From Nitrosomonas sp. (GTDB lineage Bacteria > Pseudomonadota > Gammaproteobacteria > Burkholderiales > Nitrosomonadaceae), in the NCBI GenBank assembly GCA_031316255.1, contig JALDQW010000001.1, positions 1,054,001 to 1,118,000 of the forward strand: a DNA stretch of 64,000 nt, read 5' to 3'. Made by a program: the position numbers and the translations under genes. The notes below the pieces were generated by a model, which was given only the letters and a program-made list of their open reading frames with translations, made no database searches and was not told the DNA's origin. Of this stretch, positions 1-9,609 are shown in pieces. The stretch's first letter is position 1, and the number at the start of each line of letters is the position of its first letter.

Positions 1-140
1 GCTGCTTTGACGGATGATTCCATTGTTACTGCTTTCTGTGTGGGCTTATCCCTGGAAAAGGACAGACCTGGAAACAAGCAGGAAAGCAATACCATGAAAA
101 TAATACAATCAGTTAATTTTCCTGGATAAATTTTGTGCAT
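1..140 (-). CDS. N-terminus of a secreted protein (partial)
   Basis: An open frame runs leftwards from an ATG at 138-140 off the left window edge (46 complete codons visible). The peptide starts MHKIYPGKLTDCIIF and continues with a hydrophobic stretch ending in LFPGLSFS, which looks like a signal peptide or membrane anchor, followed by a polar segment. A second in-frame ATG lies at 93-95. No clear ribosome binding site precedes either ATG. It lies about 120 bp downstream of the eCIS-leader-like gene on the same strand and could be cotranscribed with it. The function cannot be judged from this fragment. Confidence 0.45.
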   Translation of the reverse strand, partial: MHKIYPGKLTDCIIFMVLLSCLFPGLSFSRDKPTQKAVTMESSVKA

Positions 141-257
141 AATTTTTGCGTGATGTGTAAATGATCATTTATGATATTGATCGGCTTATGTTGAGCGTAA
201 ACGCCGTTTCATTCACATGATTTCTTGATTATCGACCTGAACATCCCGCAAGATTCT

Positions 258-1070
258 TCACGGCCCTGCTGATCCAAAGTGGATTGGCACAGTTCCTGTT
301 GAATCCCAGGTGCTTTGTGCGTAACGATATAATCGGACAATTCCAAGGCCTGTGGGTGTTTGAGTTGAAGACAACAGGCCGGAAGCGTTGGTTGCCGGAT
401 TGTTTCTAATAAAACCCTGTGTCGCAGGGTTGGTCTTGGTGAAATAAAGCTTCGCCCGGGTCGCCAAATGTCCCTCGACTGCACCGTAGCTGGTATTAAG
501 ATTCGGGTTATCCCAGTAATCATTGTCTTTACCAATGTTTGGCGTCACTTTGCCTGCGCTATCCACAGTCCAGGCTTCCAGAAAATGCGGTGTAAGCGGA
601 CTGGCAACAGCGTTACCCCGCGCATCTTTTGCGCGCCAGGTATTGACGACATCCTGAATAATCCAGCCACTTCGGCCGGTGGTATTGAAACCGACATGCC
701 ACACAAAAGCGCCGTGGTTGTTCCAGGTCGGCCCCTTATTGGTTTTTGTGGAGATGCTGATTCCCGTCAACATGCCAGCGGCAGAAGTAATAACATTTCC
801 CAAAACCGTGCCAATAGGCCGCGCGACATCGCCGACAATCTCTTCGGTTGTGGGGCCGCGTATGATTTCGTCATCTTCCACATCTGACTGCAGTCCACGT
901 GTTGAATTCACAGCAATTGTTCCCTGTTCGGCTTGGCTGTCGACCATACGCTGCGTGTGAAGGATGGCGCGCACATTGTCGCTTTGCTCACTATGTGTTC
1001 GACGGGGGATCTTGGGTTTCCCCGGCGCATTTTGCTGAGCGACCTTTGGTTTTTCTGCAAACATGTGCAT
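258..1070 (-). CDS. Orphan protein with eCIS-cargo-like N-terminal leader
   Basis: A protein of about 270 residues, taking the start at 1070, where AGGAAG sits six bases before ATG; the frame stays open to an ATG at 1112. The first 50 residues (MHMFAEKPKVAQQ, a Pro/Lys/Arg-rich stretch, then a segment ILHTQRMVDSQAEQ) resemble the N-terminal leader of DUF4157-type proteins carried by extracellular contractile injection systems, where a LLxLQRxxGNQAVQ-like helix is typical. The middle is acidic. The C-terminal part has a core HGAFVWHVGF...GWIIQDV that I recall from cargo proteins of that kind. There is no signal peptide or transmembrane segment and no recognisable catalytic motif. The leader assignment comes from pattern memory. 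No injection-system structural gene is visible, so delivery is an inference. Confidence 0.55.
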   Translation of the reverse strand: MHMFAEKPKVAQQNAPGKPKIPRRTHSEQSDNVRAILHTQRMVDSQAEQGTIAVNSTRGLQSDVEDDEIIRGPTTEEIVGDVARPIGTVLGNVITSAAGMLTGISISTKTNKGPTWNNHGAFVWHVGFNTTGRSGWIIQDVVNTWRAKDARGNAVASPLTPHFLEAWTVDSAGKVTPNIGKDNDYWDNPNLNTSYGAVEGHLATRAKLYFTKTNPATQGFIRNNPATNASGLLSSTQTPTGLGIVRLYRYAQSTWDSTGTVPIHFGSAGP

Positions 1071-1244
1071 GCCAAACTTCCTTTCTTGATGATTCACGGA
1101 CTGATTGATCATCGCATATTACATCGATTTGGTGAAGTTACCGATTGATATGTAATAATGCAAGACCCTAGCCTGTGCGCAAGTTTCTCTACGTGTGAGC
1201 ATGGCATCGGGTTTTGTTGTAACCAAACTCAAAGGAGAAATCCC

Positions 1245-1649
1245 ATGAAAAGTAATCAAAGCAACCCCGTCGTCTGGTTTGAAATTTATGTCCAGGATAT
1301 GGAACGCGCCAAAGCGTTCTATGAAACAGTACTTGCAGTTAAACTGGAAAAAATGCCTGCTCCTACTCCTGAGAGCGTAGATATGGAGATGTGGAGCTTC
1401 CCCTCAGACAAAAGTACTGCTCAAACCACTTATGGAGCATGCGGAATGCTGGTAAAAATGATCGGAAAATCTTCTGGGTGTGGTGGAACGTTAATTTATT
1501 TTGCGTGTGAGGACTGCGCAGTGCAAGCCGCCCGTGCTGCCCAGAATGGCGGTAGTATTTTCAAAGAAAAATTCTCGATTGGTGAACACGGGTTTATTGC
1601 TCTTGCCTATGATACTGAGGGCAATATGATTGGCTTTCATTCCATGTAA
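1245..1649 (+). CDS. VOC-family (glyoxalase/bleomycin-resistance fold) protein
   Basis: A protein of 134 residues starting at ATG 1245 behind a good AAAGGAG site; the open frame extends upstream to 1158 without a credible start. It opens with PVVWFEIYVQDMERAKAFYE, the typical first beta-alpha unit of a single-domain vicinal-oxygen-chelate protein, and ends with AYDTEGNMIGFHSM, the usual last strand. Members with this pattern are small cytosolic proteins, often annotated as lactoylglutathione-lyase-like, whose substrate is rarely known. It is monocistronic, convergent to the genes on its right, and nothing nearby suggests a substrate. Confidence 0.8.
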   Translation: MKSNQSNPVVWFEIYVQDMERAKAFYETVLAVKLEKMPAPTPESVDMEMWSFPSDKSTAQTTYGACGMLVKMIGKSSGCGGTLIYFACEDCAVQAARAAQNGGSIFKEKFSIGEHGFIALAYDTEGNMIGFHSM

Positions 1650-2081
1650 CATCCTGGAAATTATGAATAAAGAATTAATGCCGTCCCGTTACCTTTATAA
1701 ACGGCCTATCTGTTTCCGTCTCTCTCGTCTGTCGGTGCCTCAATAGCCATTCCATAGTGCAGCAGGATGTGCCGACGCCAGGAGGCGCATCAATTGCAAA
1801 CCGTGCAGTTCTTCCTGGCACACCACCCTGATATTTCCCCGTCCTTTCGTATAGACGTTATAATTGCCATAAATTGATAGGCCATACAATAGGAACCATA
1901 AATGATCCGCTCCATATTGCATGACAAAATTTGTTTAAACAGATTGCCGCGACCGTATTGAGCTTTGGCCTCATCCTGGTCACGCGATATGCGTGATTTT
2001 ATTCATACCGGCGTTACTTTGCACTACCCGTTCGAACCATCCAATGCCTGAATAGTTAAATCAGCACCGATCAAGAGGAAT
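1650..2081. other. Intergenic region without a confident gene
   Basis: This stretch separates the convergent VOC gene and the ceramidase-like gene. A minus-strand frame at 1740-1922 could encode 60 residues, but it has no ribosome binding site, starts just after an in-frame stop and matches nothing I recognise. It may be debris of a former gene. I see no strong terminator, repeat or RNA gene. Confidence 0.5.
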
Positions 2082-2912
2082 TTATCCGGATATTTCCTTA
2101 TGAACAGCTAATGATCTTTTTTGCAACATCTTTACGATCCACCAGATTGCCAAAGCAGCAAGTAGGTGTTTTACAGTATGTCCGCTGATTACCTGACCGG
2201 CATCAAAAATCTGCTGATCCAGTGTTTCAGCCAGTTTTGCTAATGCGTAGAGTCCAATTATCTTGTAAATATCGTGTCCATGCGTGTAACGGGAAGGCAG
2301 GAGCAGGCTGAGCAGCACAACCAGCAGCAACGAATAGAATTGAATCACAATATAATAATTCAGATTACCAATGCCGCGCTGTTCACCCATATACCAGTAA
2401 ATCACGCTACCGGCCCCCATCAGGACAAGTATCGGTAACGCACGCACGCCTAATTTTGGATGAATACGTTCTGAAAGCGCGGCTGCAAGCAAAGCCGTCA
2501 CACCTACCGCAATGGGCAATCGATCCCAGAGCAGGCTGATATTGTCAGGCGCCCAGTGATAGTAGGCAGAACCCGGCGCAGTCATAATGACACTCGTAAA
2601 TAAAACGAGGTATGGCCAGTATTCTGCTGATGTAACAAATTTCTGCTGTGTCTGGCGCTGATTTGACAACTGGTATGAGTGCCAGAGAAACACCAGTCCA
2701 GCAAGCCCGCTCAACACAATCGCCAGATTGGAAGCCACGTTCATAAAATTCGGAATACCAAACAGGGTGCGTTGATCCGCAAACTGATGATAGGTTTGCG
2801 GCTGGGAAATGGGCGGCATGGCCGCGGCCAGCAGCAAAACGACCACAGAAAACAGCAACAACGCTGTTAATCGCGTGCGCACTTTCTGATCAGTGGTTTT
2901 TGCTGGCATCAT
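2082..2912 (-). CDS. Ceramidase-like (CREST superfamily) membrane protein
   Basis: A polytopic membrane protein of 276 residues with about seven hydrophobic segments. It carries the motifs expected of alkaline-ceramidase-like CREST hydrolases: a Ser/His region SAYYHWAPDN followed by LLWDRLPIA in the middle, and a C-terminal GHTVKHLLAAL with two histidines, which together would hold a metal ion in the membrane. The family contains amide hydrolases, but bacterial members of this short type are uncharacterised and the substrate is unknown. It begins 14 bp after radA on the same strand and is probably cotranscribed with it. Two adjacent ATG codons could serve as start. Confidence 0.7.
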   Translation of the reverse strand: MMPAKTTDQKVRTRLTALLLFSVVVLLLAAAMPPISQPQTYHQFADQRTLFGIPNFMNVASNLAIVLSGLAGLVFLWHSYQLSNQRQTQQKFVTSAEYWPYLVLFTSVIMTAPGSAYYHWAPDNISLLWDRLPIAVGVTALLAAALSERIHPKLGVRALPILVLMGAGSVIYWYMGEQRGIGNLNYYIVIQFYSLLLVVLLSLLLPSRYTHGHDIYKIIGLYALAKLAETLDQQIFDAGQVISGHTVKHLLAALAIWWIVKMLQKRSLAVHKEISG

Positions 2913-2926
2913 TAACAGTTCAACCG

Positions 2927-4279
2927 TTATCCATACATATGCGCCACCGCATCAGCGATTCTACCGACGGCAGTAATATCCATACCTGAAACAGGCTGTC
3001 TGGGCTGGTTAGCCAACGGAATAATCGCACGGGTAAAACCGAGCTTGGCCGCTTCTTTCAAGCGTTCCTGCCCACGTTGCACAGGACGCACTTCACCGGC
3101 CAGACCCACTTCGCCGATCACCACCATTTTCTCCGCCAGCGGCTTGTTTTTAAGGGATGAAACAACCGCGAGCAGGATTGCGAGATCCGCGCCGGGTTCG
3201 GTGATTTTCACCCCGCCGACTGCATTCACAAAAACATCCTGATCGAAACAGGGAATACCGGCATGACGATGCAAGACGGCCAGCAACATAGCCAACCGAT
3301 TTTGTTCCAGACCGACGCACAGCCGTCTTGGATGCGGCGCACGCGCTTCATCCACCAACGCCTGAATTTCAACGAGTAACGGACGTGTACCTTCCTGCGT
3401 CACCATAATACAGGAACCGGCCACCTGACTGTCATGATGCGACAAGAACAAAGCCGAAGGATTCTTGACTTCACGTAATCCTTTGTCACTCATGGCAAAT
3501 ACACCGAGTTCATTAACCGCACCAAAACGATTCTTGAAAGCCCGGACCAAACGGAAACTCGAATGCATGTCGCCTTCAAAATACAAAACCGTATCGACCA
3601 TATGCTCCAATACACGTGGCCCGGCCAATGCACCTTCCTTGGTGACATGACCAACCAGAATAACTGAAGTGCCGCTGGCTTTAGCCAGTCTTGTCAACTG
3701 GGCAGCACACTCGCGCACCTGCGCCACCGAACCCGGCGCAGATTGCAGCACATCTGAATAAATCGTCTGGATGGAATCGATAACCGCCACATTAGGTTTA
3801 TATTCATTCAATACTGTCTGGATTTTTTCCAGCTGTATTTCCGCAAAAAGCTGCACAGCCTGTACATTCAACGCAAGACGCCGTGCACGCAGCGCCACCT
3901 GTTGCGCCGACTCTTCACCACTGATATAAAGCACCCGGTGCTGCCCCGACATATGCGCTAAAGCTTGCAGCAATAAAGTAGATTTGCCAATTCCCGGATC
4001 GCCACCCAGCAGCACAACCCCACCGCGCACCAGGCCGCCGCCAAGCACCCTGTTAAGCTCTGCAATGCCAGTCGAATAACGTTGTTCTTCCTGTGCTTCG
4101 ACATCACTCAGGTTCTGCACCTGCCCTGTTTCGGATATCGGGCTAAACCGCGCAACCTGTTTCTCGGCTACCGTTTCAATAAGCGTATTCCAGGATTGGC
4201 AGTGCGGACACTGTCCCTGCCATTTTAATATCTGGCCGCCACATTCCGTACAAACATATACCGATTTCTGTTTTGCCAT
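2927..4279 (-). CDS. radA: DNA repair protein RadA
   Basis: A protein of 450 residues, the usual length for RadA (Sms), a RecA-like ATPase that drives branch migration in recombinational repair. The N-terminal four-cysteine zinc finger (C10, C13, C24, C27) is present, followed by Walker A GGDPGIGKST near residue 95, the RadA-specific KNRFG motif near residue 250 and a C-terminal Lon-protease-like domain. ATG at 4277-4279. The gene lies between rfbC (18 bp upstream) and the ceramidase-like gene (14 bp downstream), all on the minus strand, so it may be read with the dTDP-sugar genes. Confidence 0.97.
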   Translation of the reverse strand: MAKQKSVYVCTECGGQILKWQGQCPHCQSWNTLIETVAEKQVARFSPISETGQVQNLSDVEAQEEQRYSTGIAELNRVLGGGLVRGGVVLLGGDPGIGKSTLLLQALAHMSGQHRVLYISGEESAQQVALRARRLALNVQAVQLFAEIQLEKIQTVLNEYKPNVAVIDSIQTIYSDVLQSAPGSVAQVRECAAQLTRLAKASGTSVILVGHVTKEGALAGPRVLEHMVDTVLYFEGDMHSSFRLVRAFKNRFGAVNELGVFAMSDKGLREVKNPSALFLSHHDSQVAGSCIMVTQEGTRPLLVEIQALVDEARAPHPRRLCVGLEQNRLAMLLAVLHRHAGIPCFDQDVFVNAVGGVKITEPGADLAILLAVVSSLKNKPLAEKMVVIGEVGLAGEVRPVQRGQERLKEAAKLGFTRAIIPLANQPRQPVSGMDITAVGRIADAVAHMYG

Positions 4280-4297
4280 GAATTGTTAGTCAGGTGG

Positions 4298-4849
4298 TTA
4301 CATATCCTCATAGACCTCGGCTAATTTGAACAGCTCGCCTTGTGCATCCTTGTCTGAAAGCATTGGCGTGCAGCCAATGGGCCAATCAATGGCCAACGTT
4401 GGGTCATTCCAGATAATACTGCGTTCATGTTGCGGCGCCCAGTAATCCGTTGTCTGATACAGGAACTCTGCATAATCCGATAACACTATAAACCCATGCG
4501 CAAAGCCTGCCGGCACCCAGAGTTGGGCTTTATTCTCGGCGTTGAGAATTTCCCCAATCCATTGACCGAACGTTGGCGACGACCGGCGTAAATCAACAGC
4601 CACATCATACACTTCACCAACGACAACACGCACCAGTTTTCCCTGTGGTTGCCTGATCTGGTAGTGCAGTCCACGCAGTACATTTTTGGCTGATCGCGAA
4701 TGGTTTCCCTGAACAAATGTCACATGCGCGCCAATTGACTGGTCAAACTGGCGTTGATTGAAACTCTCAAAAAAAAACCCGCGTGTATCGCCAAAAACCT
4801 GTGGTTGCAATAAGAAAACGTCGGGTATTGACAGTTGTGTCGCTTTCAT
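4298..4849 (-). CDS. rfbC: dTDP-4-dehydrorhamnose 3,5-epimerase
   Basis: A protein of 183 residues, full length for RfbC, the cupin-fold enzyme that epimerises dTDP-4-keto-6-deoxyglucose at C3 and C5 on the way to dTDP-L-rhamnose. Family hallmarks are GFFFESFN near residue 25, the active-site stretch LRGLHYQ, PQGKLVRV, VAVDLR, and the WVPAGFAHGF motif. The gene starts 10 bp after the stop of rfbA on the same strand, so the two form a unit. rfbB and rfbD are not adjacent; the pathway must be completed elsewhere. Confidence 0.96.
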   Translation of the reverse strand: MKATQLSIPDVFLLQPQVFGDTRGFFFESFNQRQFDQSIGAHVTFVQGNHSRSAKNVLRGLHYQIRQPQGKLVRVVVGEVYDVAVDLRRSSPTFGQWIGEILNAENKAQLWVPAGFAHGFIVLSDYAEFLYQTTDYWAPQHERSIIWNDPTLAIDWPIGCTPMLSDKDAQGELFKLAEVYEDM

Positions 4850-4859
4850 CGATCAAGAT

Positions 4860-5801
4860 TCATTTTTTGTGTTTCAATACCTGTAACAAGTATTGCCCAT
4901 AACCGTTCCTAGCCAAAGGCACCGCCAACGCTTCAAGCTGCGCGGCATCAATCCAGCCTTGCCTGAATGCGATTTCCTCCGGACAAGCAACCTTGAGTCC
5001 TTGCCGGTGCTCGATCATTGCCACAAAGTGACTCGCCTCCAGCAGCGATTCATGCGTACCGGTATCCAACCAGGTATAACCACGCCCCATTATTTCGACA
5101 TGAAGCGCCGTCTGCTCCAAATAAATCCGGTTAATATCGGTAATTTCCAGTTCATTTCGATGTGAGGGTTTAATACTTTTGGCATAATCAACTACTTGCC
5201 GGTCATAAAAATACAAACCGGTCACTGCATAATTAGATTTAGGTTGCGAGGGTTTTTCTTCCAGATTAACGGCCCGCCCAGCAACATCAAACTCAACCAC
5301 ACCATAGCGTTCAGGATCCTGCACATGATAGGCAAAAATGCTCGCACCTGAAGAACGCTCCATGGCACTTGACAGCAAATGATTTAGGTCATGGCCATAA
5401 AAAATATTATCGCCCAGAACGAGTGCTGAACAATTATTGTCGATAAAAGATTCACCGATAAGAAAAGCCTGCGCCAACCCACCCGGCGACGGCTGTACGG
5501 CATAAGAAATATCAAGTCCCCACTGATGTCCATCACCCAGCAGCCGTTCATAATGCGATAAATCCATCGGTGTCGATATTATCAGCAGATCACGAATACC
5601 CGCCAGCATCAAAACGCTCAGCGGATAGTACACCATCGGCTTATCAAAAACAGGCAATAGCTGCTTGGAGATGACCTGGGTTACGGGATACAACCGGGTA
5701 CCCGATCCGCCCGCCAGGATAATACCTTTTCTTTGACACATACAATGATGCGTATTATCTTTTTCCGAATCTACTGCTGGTAGGGTCACTTGTTGCGCCA
5801 T
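4860..5801 (-). CDS. rfbA: Glucose-1-phosphate thymidylyltransferase
   Basis: RfbA makes dTDP-glucose from dTTP and glucose-1-phosphate, the first step towards dTDP-rhamnose. The nucleotide-binding signature [14 protein letters not shown] is intact, as are [27 protein letters not shown] and the LEEKP motif. From the ATG at 5801 the protein has 313 residues, about 20 more than usual. An in-frame ATG at 5741 gives 293 residues, which is the normal length and starts right before the core; neither start has a clear ribosome binding site, so 5741 may be the true one. It is followed by rfbC and is divergent from the degenerate ABC exporter. Confidence 0.95.
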   Translation of the reverse strand: MAQQVTLPAVDSEKDNTHHCMCQRKGIILAGGSGTRLYPVTQVISKQLLPVFDKPMVYYPLSVLMLAGIRDLLIISTPMDLSHYERLLGDGHQWGLDISYAVQPSPGGLAQAFLIGESFIDNNCSALVLGDNIFYGHDLNHLLSSAMERSSGASIFAYHVQDPERYGVVEFDVAGRAVNLEEKPSQPKSNYAVTGLYFYDRQVVDYAKSIKPSHRNELEITDINRIYLEQTALHVEIMGRGYTWLDTGTHESLLEASHFVAMIEHRQGLKVACPEEIAFRQGWIDAAQLEALAVPLARNGYGQYLLQVLKHKK

Positions 5802-6063
5802 TTAATAAATCAGCCCGTCCTGATCAAAGTTACTTGAAGCAATTCAATTAGATGCATGTGGACAAGGCTACGGGTCTGTCTTTTATCAAGACAGACTTCT
5901 CTATAATCAGTTTAAAAAATAATTATTGTACTCTATTCGCTAAAGAAGACACAAAACCCAAGTAAGCACTTCTGACTTAAAATAATGATTGAAAAATACG
6001 CCGATCAATTAAATTATGCCTAACACGCAATAGACTACTGTCAAAACAGCCTCATATCGACAT

Positions 6064-7722
6064 ATGCTTCACATACATCACTATAAACGGCTTGCAGGTA
6101 ACATGACTTCCTGCTGGAAATTTTTTTTCTGGGCATTTTGGGCGCTCTTGATCATGGCTGTAGCCCTGTCAATTTTTCCCATTCTTGTTCAACACATTCT
6201 GCATGCCACTTTTATTCAGCAAAATTCTGCGACGATACAATCAAACTTGCTGGCCATTGCGATACTACTGTTTATTTTCGGTCTCTCCAATTTTGTTGGC
6301 CATTATTTGATGAGAAAAGCAGGCAATCACCTCTGCATGCAACTGAACACCGATTTATTTAATACGCTGCTTAACCTGCCTGTTCAACATTATCAATACC
6401 TGGATAAACAACAGACAACCCATTCAGCTTTGAGCAGTATAAAACAGATTTCCCAGTCAGCAATGCGAATAATTACCACACTAGTACGTGATTCGTTGAT
6501 TATCATCAGTCTGATATTCTGCCTGTTCTGGATTGAGCGGGATTTTGCACTACTTGTTCTTCTGTTGATTCCGTTTGCAACAATCATATTACAAGTCATA
6601 CAGGGGCAACACTCTGCAAATCTTCGATCGGACACCCCAACATTGAACAAACTTGCCAATCATCTGCAACGGTCCATGAAAAATTTCCGGCAGATCAGAC
6701 TTTATGGCGGCCAGCATCAGGAATACCAGCGTTTAAAAAAAGAAGCCTTATCATTACAGGATAATGAGTCGCAACAAGTCAACTACAAAACATTTATTGC
6801 TTTGTTGTGTCAACTCGTCATGTTATTTATTGCTGTGGCAATCGTTTATCTCATGACCCAACAATCCTTACGAGGCCATTTCACACTTGATCAAATCGGT
6901 GCATTTGTTATGGCCTCACTGTTACTGATTACCCCTGTCAGACGTTTGGCGGGAATTTCTCGGACATTACACAATGAGCAAAATCATCTGGAACGGATTT
7001 TCTCTTTACTCGATCTGAATGCAGATTCAGATCACAATCACAAGACAATTGCCGAAGTTGCAGGCAAGTTAACATTTGAACATGTTTGTTTTTTTGATCA
7101 TAAGCCGGAAAAAGCCGTACTCAACCGGATTAATCTGGAAATCACTCCGAAAAAGACGGTTGCCATCGTTTGCAAAGACAAACAGATTTGTTCCCGGCTC
7201 ATTGATTTGCTGCTTGGTTTTTATCAACCGGAAACGGGAAAAATGTTGCTGGAGAATGTGCCATTTACCGAAATCAAACAGGCTGACTTGCTTGCCCAGT
7301 TCGCCTTGGTCTCGCATGATTCAGTAATCTTGAATGAGAAAGTTGCCGGCAATATCGCTTATGGCGTTACCCGATGCGCCCATGAGGCAAGCATCACTGC
7401 GGCCGCTCAAGCCGCCCTGGCTTCAGAATTTATACGAGAAATGCCCAATGGCCTGCAAACGCGTGTTGATGAGAACGGCGCCAGCATGACCAACGAGCAA
7501 TGGCAGAAAATTGAAATAGCACGCGCACTGCTTAAAAACGCACCCATCCTGATTATGGACAACGTATGGTTTCAATCATCTGCACACACGTCATTCAATA
7601 AAGCGCTTACTAAACTGATACAAAACCGCACCACAATCCTGGTCATGCAGGCGATGCCAGCAACCAGAAAAAATATTGATCATGTTTATTTACTGGAACA
7701 AGGCATGATCAACGAAAAATAA
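6064..7722 (+). CDS. ABC exporter-like protein with degenerate ATPase domain
   Basis: A 552-residue protein with the half-transporter plan of MsbA-type exporters: about six membrane helices in residues 1-310 and a nucleotide-binding domain in residues 330-552. The fold can be followed (VLNRINLEITPKKTVAIV, then ALVSHDSVILNEKVAGNIAYG), but every catalytic motif is changed. Where Walker A should be there is VCKDKQICSRLI (near residue 370), the LSGGQ signature reads MTNEQWQ, Walker B has lost its glutamate (LIMDNVW) and the switch histidine is replaced (VMQAMPA). The frame is intact, so this is not a simple pseudogene. It may act with another subunit, or work without ATP hydrolysis. Divergent from rfbA, among surface-polysaccharide genes; its stop abuts that of the convergent epimerase gene. 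Confidence 0.8.
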   Translation: MLHIHHYKRLAGNMTSCWKFFFWAFWALLIMAVALSIFPILVQHILHATFIQQNSATIQSNLLAIAILLFIFGLSNFVGHYLMRKAGNHLCMQLNTDLFNTLLNLPVQHYQYLDKQQTTHSALSSIKQISQSAMRIITTLVRDSLIIISLIFCLFWIERDFALLVLLLIPFATIILQVIQGQHSANLRSDTPTLNKLANHLQRSMKNFRQIRLYGGQHQEYQRLKKEALSLQDNESQQVNYKTFIALLCQLVMLFIAVAIVYLMTQQSLRGHFTLDQIGAFVMASLLLITPVRRLAGISRTLHNEQNHLERIFSLLDLNADSDHNHKTIAEVAGKLTFEHVCFFDHKPEKAVLNRINLEITPKKTVAIVCKDKQICSRLIDLLLGFYQPETGKMLLENVPFTEIKQADLLAQFALVSHDSVILNEKVAGNIAYGVTRCAHEASITAAAQAALASEFIREMPNGLQTRVDENGASMTNEQWQKIEIARALLKNAPILIMDNVWFQSSAHTSFNKALTKLIQNRTTILVMQAMPATRKNIDHVYLLEQGMINEK

Positions 7723-9609
7723 TCAATGAACGCTCTCGCCATTGGGTATATATTCCGGCACCCACTGTGCCAATTCTTTTCGCGCCTCTTCATCATTTAA
7801 CGTTTTGATTTTTTCAAAACGCGCCACCAATGCAACAAGCCATTGCTCATTAACTTCGGGAGCCTGCGCGATACGCAATTTAGTGTGTGGTGTCGGCACC
7901 GTATTTTCATCGGCCAATAACAATTCTTCGTGTAATTTCTCTCCTGGACGCAACCCCGTATAAACAATACGAATATCATCTTCACCCAGGCCCGACAATC
8001 GTATCAAATCACTGGCAAGCTCCGTAATTTTCACGGGGTCGCCCATATCCATAACAAAGATTTCACCCCCACCTTTCAATCCGCCCATCAGTCCCGCCTG
8101 CAAAACGAGTTGCGCAGCCTCCGGAATCGACATAAAGTAACGGGTCATATCGGGATGTGTGACCGTAATCGGACCACCCTCAGCAATTTGTTTGCGAAAT
8201 TTTGGAATAACACTGCCTGCACTGCCCAACACATTACCAAAGCGCACCATTACAAAACAGGTAATCTGTTCACGATTGCTGTTTGATTGCTGCATTGCCT
8301 GACAAACCATTTCCGCCAGGCGTTTACTCGCTCCCATGATGTTAACGGGATTAACCGCCTTGTCGGTTGAAACAAGTACAAATTTCTCCACCTTGTAGCG
8401 AATCGCCATGCTGGCTAAAATATACGTGCCCATGACATTATTCAAAACCGCCTGCCAGGCATTTTCATCTTCCATCAGCGGAACATGTTTATAGGCTGCT
8501 GCATGAAAAACAACGGTTGGCTTAAATTGCTTAAAAAGCTGTTCCAAACGTGCACCGTCTTTAATATCCCCGATGACAAACGACATTGAAGTCTCAGGAA
8601 AATTTGCCAGAAATTCCTCCTGTACACAATAAAGCGCATATTCATTGAGTTCCAGCAACACAAGATGCGTCGGTTGGAACGCGATAATCTGACGGCATAA
8701 TTCCGCACCAATTGAACCGCCGACACCCGTAATCAATATCGTCTTGCCCGTCAAAAAACCATGCAAGCCTTCATCATCGAGTACAACCGGCGCTCTGCCC
8801 AATAAATCATCCAGTTGGATCTCACGAATTTGTGACACGGTTGTTTTACCATTGATAAGATCCTGGTAAGAAGGAACAATCATTGCTTTAACGCCCATAC
8901 CCGAGCACATTTCCAGAATATGGCGATGCATTCGATGAGAAAGGGAAGGCATGGCAATAATGACATGACCCACATTTAATTTCTGCACCCAATGCGGCAA
9001 ATTATCAATAACACCTAATACACGCACACCGCGCAAACGTGTTCCAAGTTTTCTCGGATCATCATCCAACATGCCCACCACGTGCCAGTCACGACTGCTC
9101 GCCAGATCTTTGACAAGATTAACTGCGGTATTCCCAGCACCCAATATCAGCGCCAATTTACCTTCATAATTCTCTAGGCTATATAAACGACGCTCTTTCC
9201 ATGCACGATAAATCAGGCGGCTGCTGCTCATGATCATCAATAACAAGATTGGCGCAAGAATATTAACCGAAAGCGGCACAACACCAAGGAACCCAAGTGG
9301 CCAGAAAATAATATTAATCAAGGTTGCACTCAGCAACACTACAACTGTAATCCGCTTTAGATCCGGAAGACTGGCATAACGCCACAACCCCCTGTACAAC
9401 CCAAGCCATAAAAAAATAACTGCCTGAACCGGCAGTATCCAGGGCAAAAGATCAAAAAATAACGTAAAAGGTATGACTGAAATCTTAAAATCAAAATAAA
9501 ACAGAAACGCAAGCAACCAAGCCACAATAACCGCAATCAGGTCATGGGAGAATGCAATAACTGAACGTATTTCGTATTTGTTTTTAAGCATGTTATCGTT
9601 TGTCTGCAT
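7723..9609 (-). CDS. Membrane-bound nucleotide-sugar epimerase/dehydratase (FlaA1/CapD/WbpM type)
   Basis: A 628-residue protein with about four N-terminal membrane helices (residues 12-130), a first Rossmann-like domain (LILGAGNTAVNLVKDL near residue 153), and a C-terminal extended-SDR domain starting at ITGVGGSIGAELC near residue 295, with AAAYKHVPLMEDE in the active-site region. Enzymes of this type (WbpM, PglF, CapD) dehydrate or epimerise UDP-GlcNAc for O-antigen, capsule or glycan synthesis at the inner membrane. Its start overlaps the end of the upstream WecA-type gene by 17 bp, so the two are translated from one message and probably supply and load the first sugar of a surface glycan. 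Confidence 0.93.
   Translation of the reverse strand: MQTNDNMLKNKYEIRSVIAFSHDLIAVIVAWLLAFLFYFDFKISVIPFTLFFDLLPWILPVQAVIFLWLGLYRGLWRYASLPDLKRITVVVLLSATLINIIFWPLGFLGVVPLSVNILAPILLLMIMSSSRLIYRAWKERRLYSLENYEGKLALILGAGNTAVNLVKDLASSRDWHVVGMLDDDPRKLGTRLRGVRVLGVIDNLPHWVQKLNVGHVIIAMPSLSHRMHRHILEMCSGMGVKAMIVPSYQDLINGKTTVSQIREIQLDDLLGRAPVVLDDEGLHGFLTGKTILITGVGGSIGAELCRQIIAFQPTHLVLLELNEYALYCVQEEFLANFPETSMSFVIGDIKDGARLEQLFKQFKPTVVFHAAAYKHVPLMEDENAWQAVLNNVMGTYILASMAIRYKVEKFVLVSTDKAVNPVNIMGASKRLAEMVCQAMQQSNSNREQITCFVMVRFGNVLGSAGSVIPKFRKQIAEGGPITVTHPDMTRYFMSIPEAAQLVLQAGLMGGLKGGGEIFVMDMGDPVKITELASDLIRLSGLGEDDIRIVYTGLRPGEKLHEELLLADENTVPTPHTKLRIAQAPEVNEQWLVALVARFEKIKTLNDEEARKELAQWVPEYIPNGESVH

Noticed and set aside
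1740..1922. 60-codon minus-strand frame in the gap after the VOC gene
   Set aside because: No ribosome binding site, an in-frame stop just upstream and no recognised homology.
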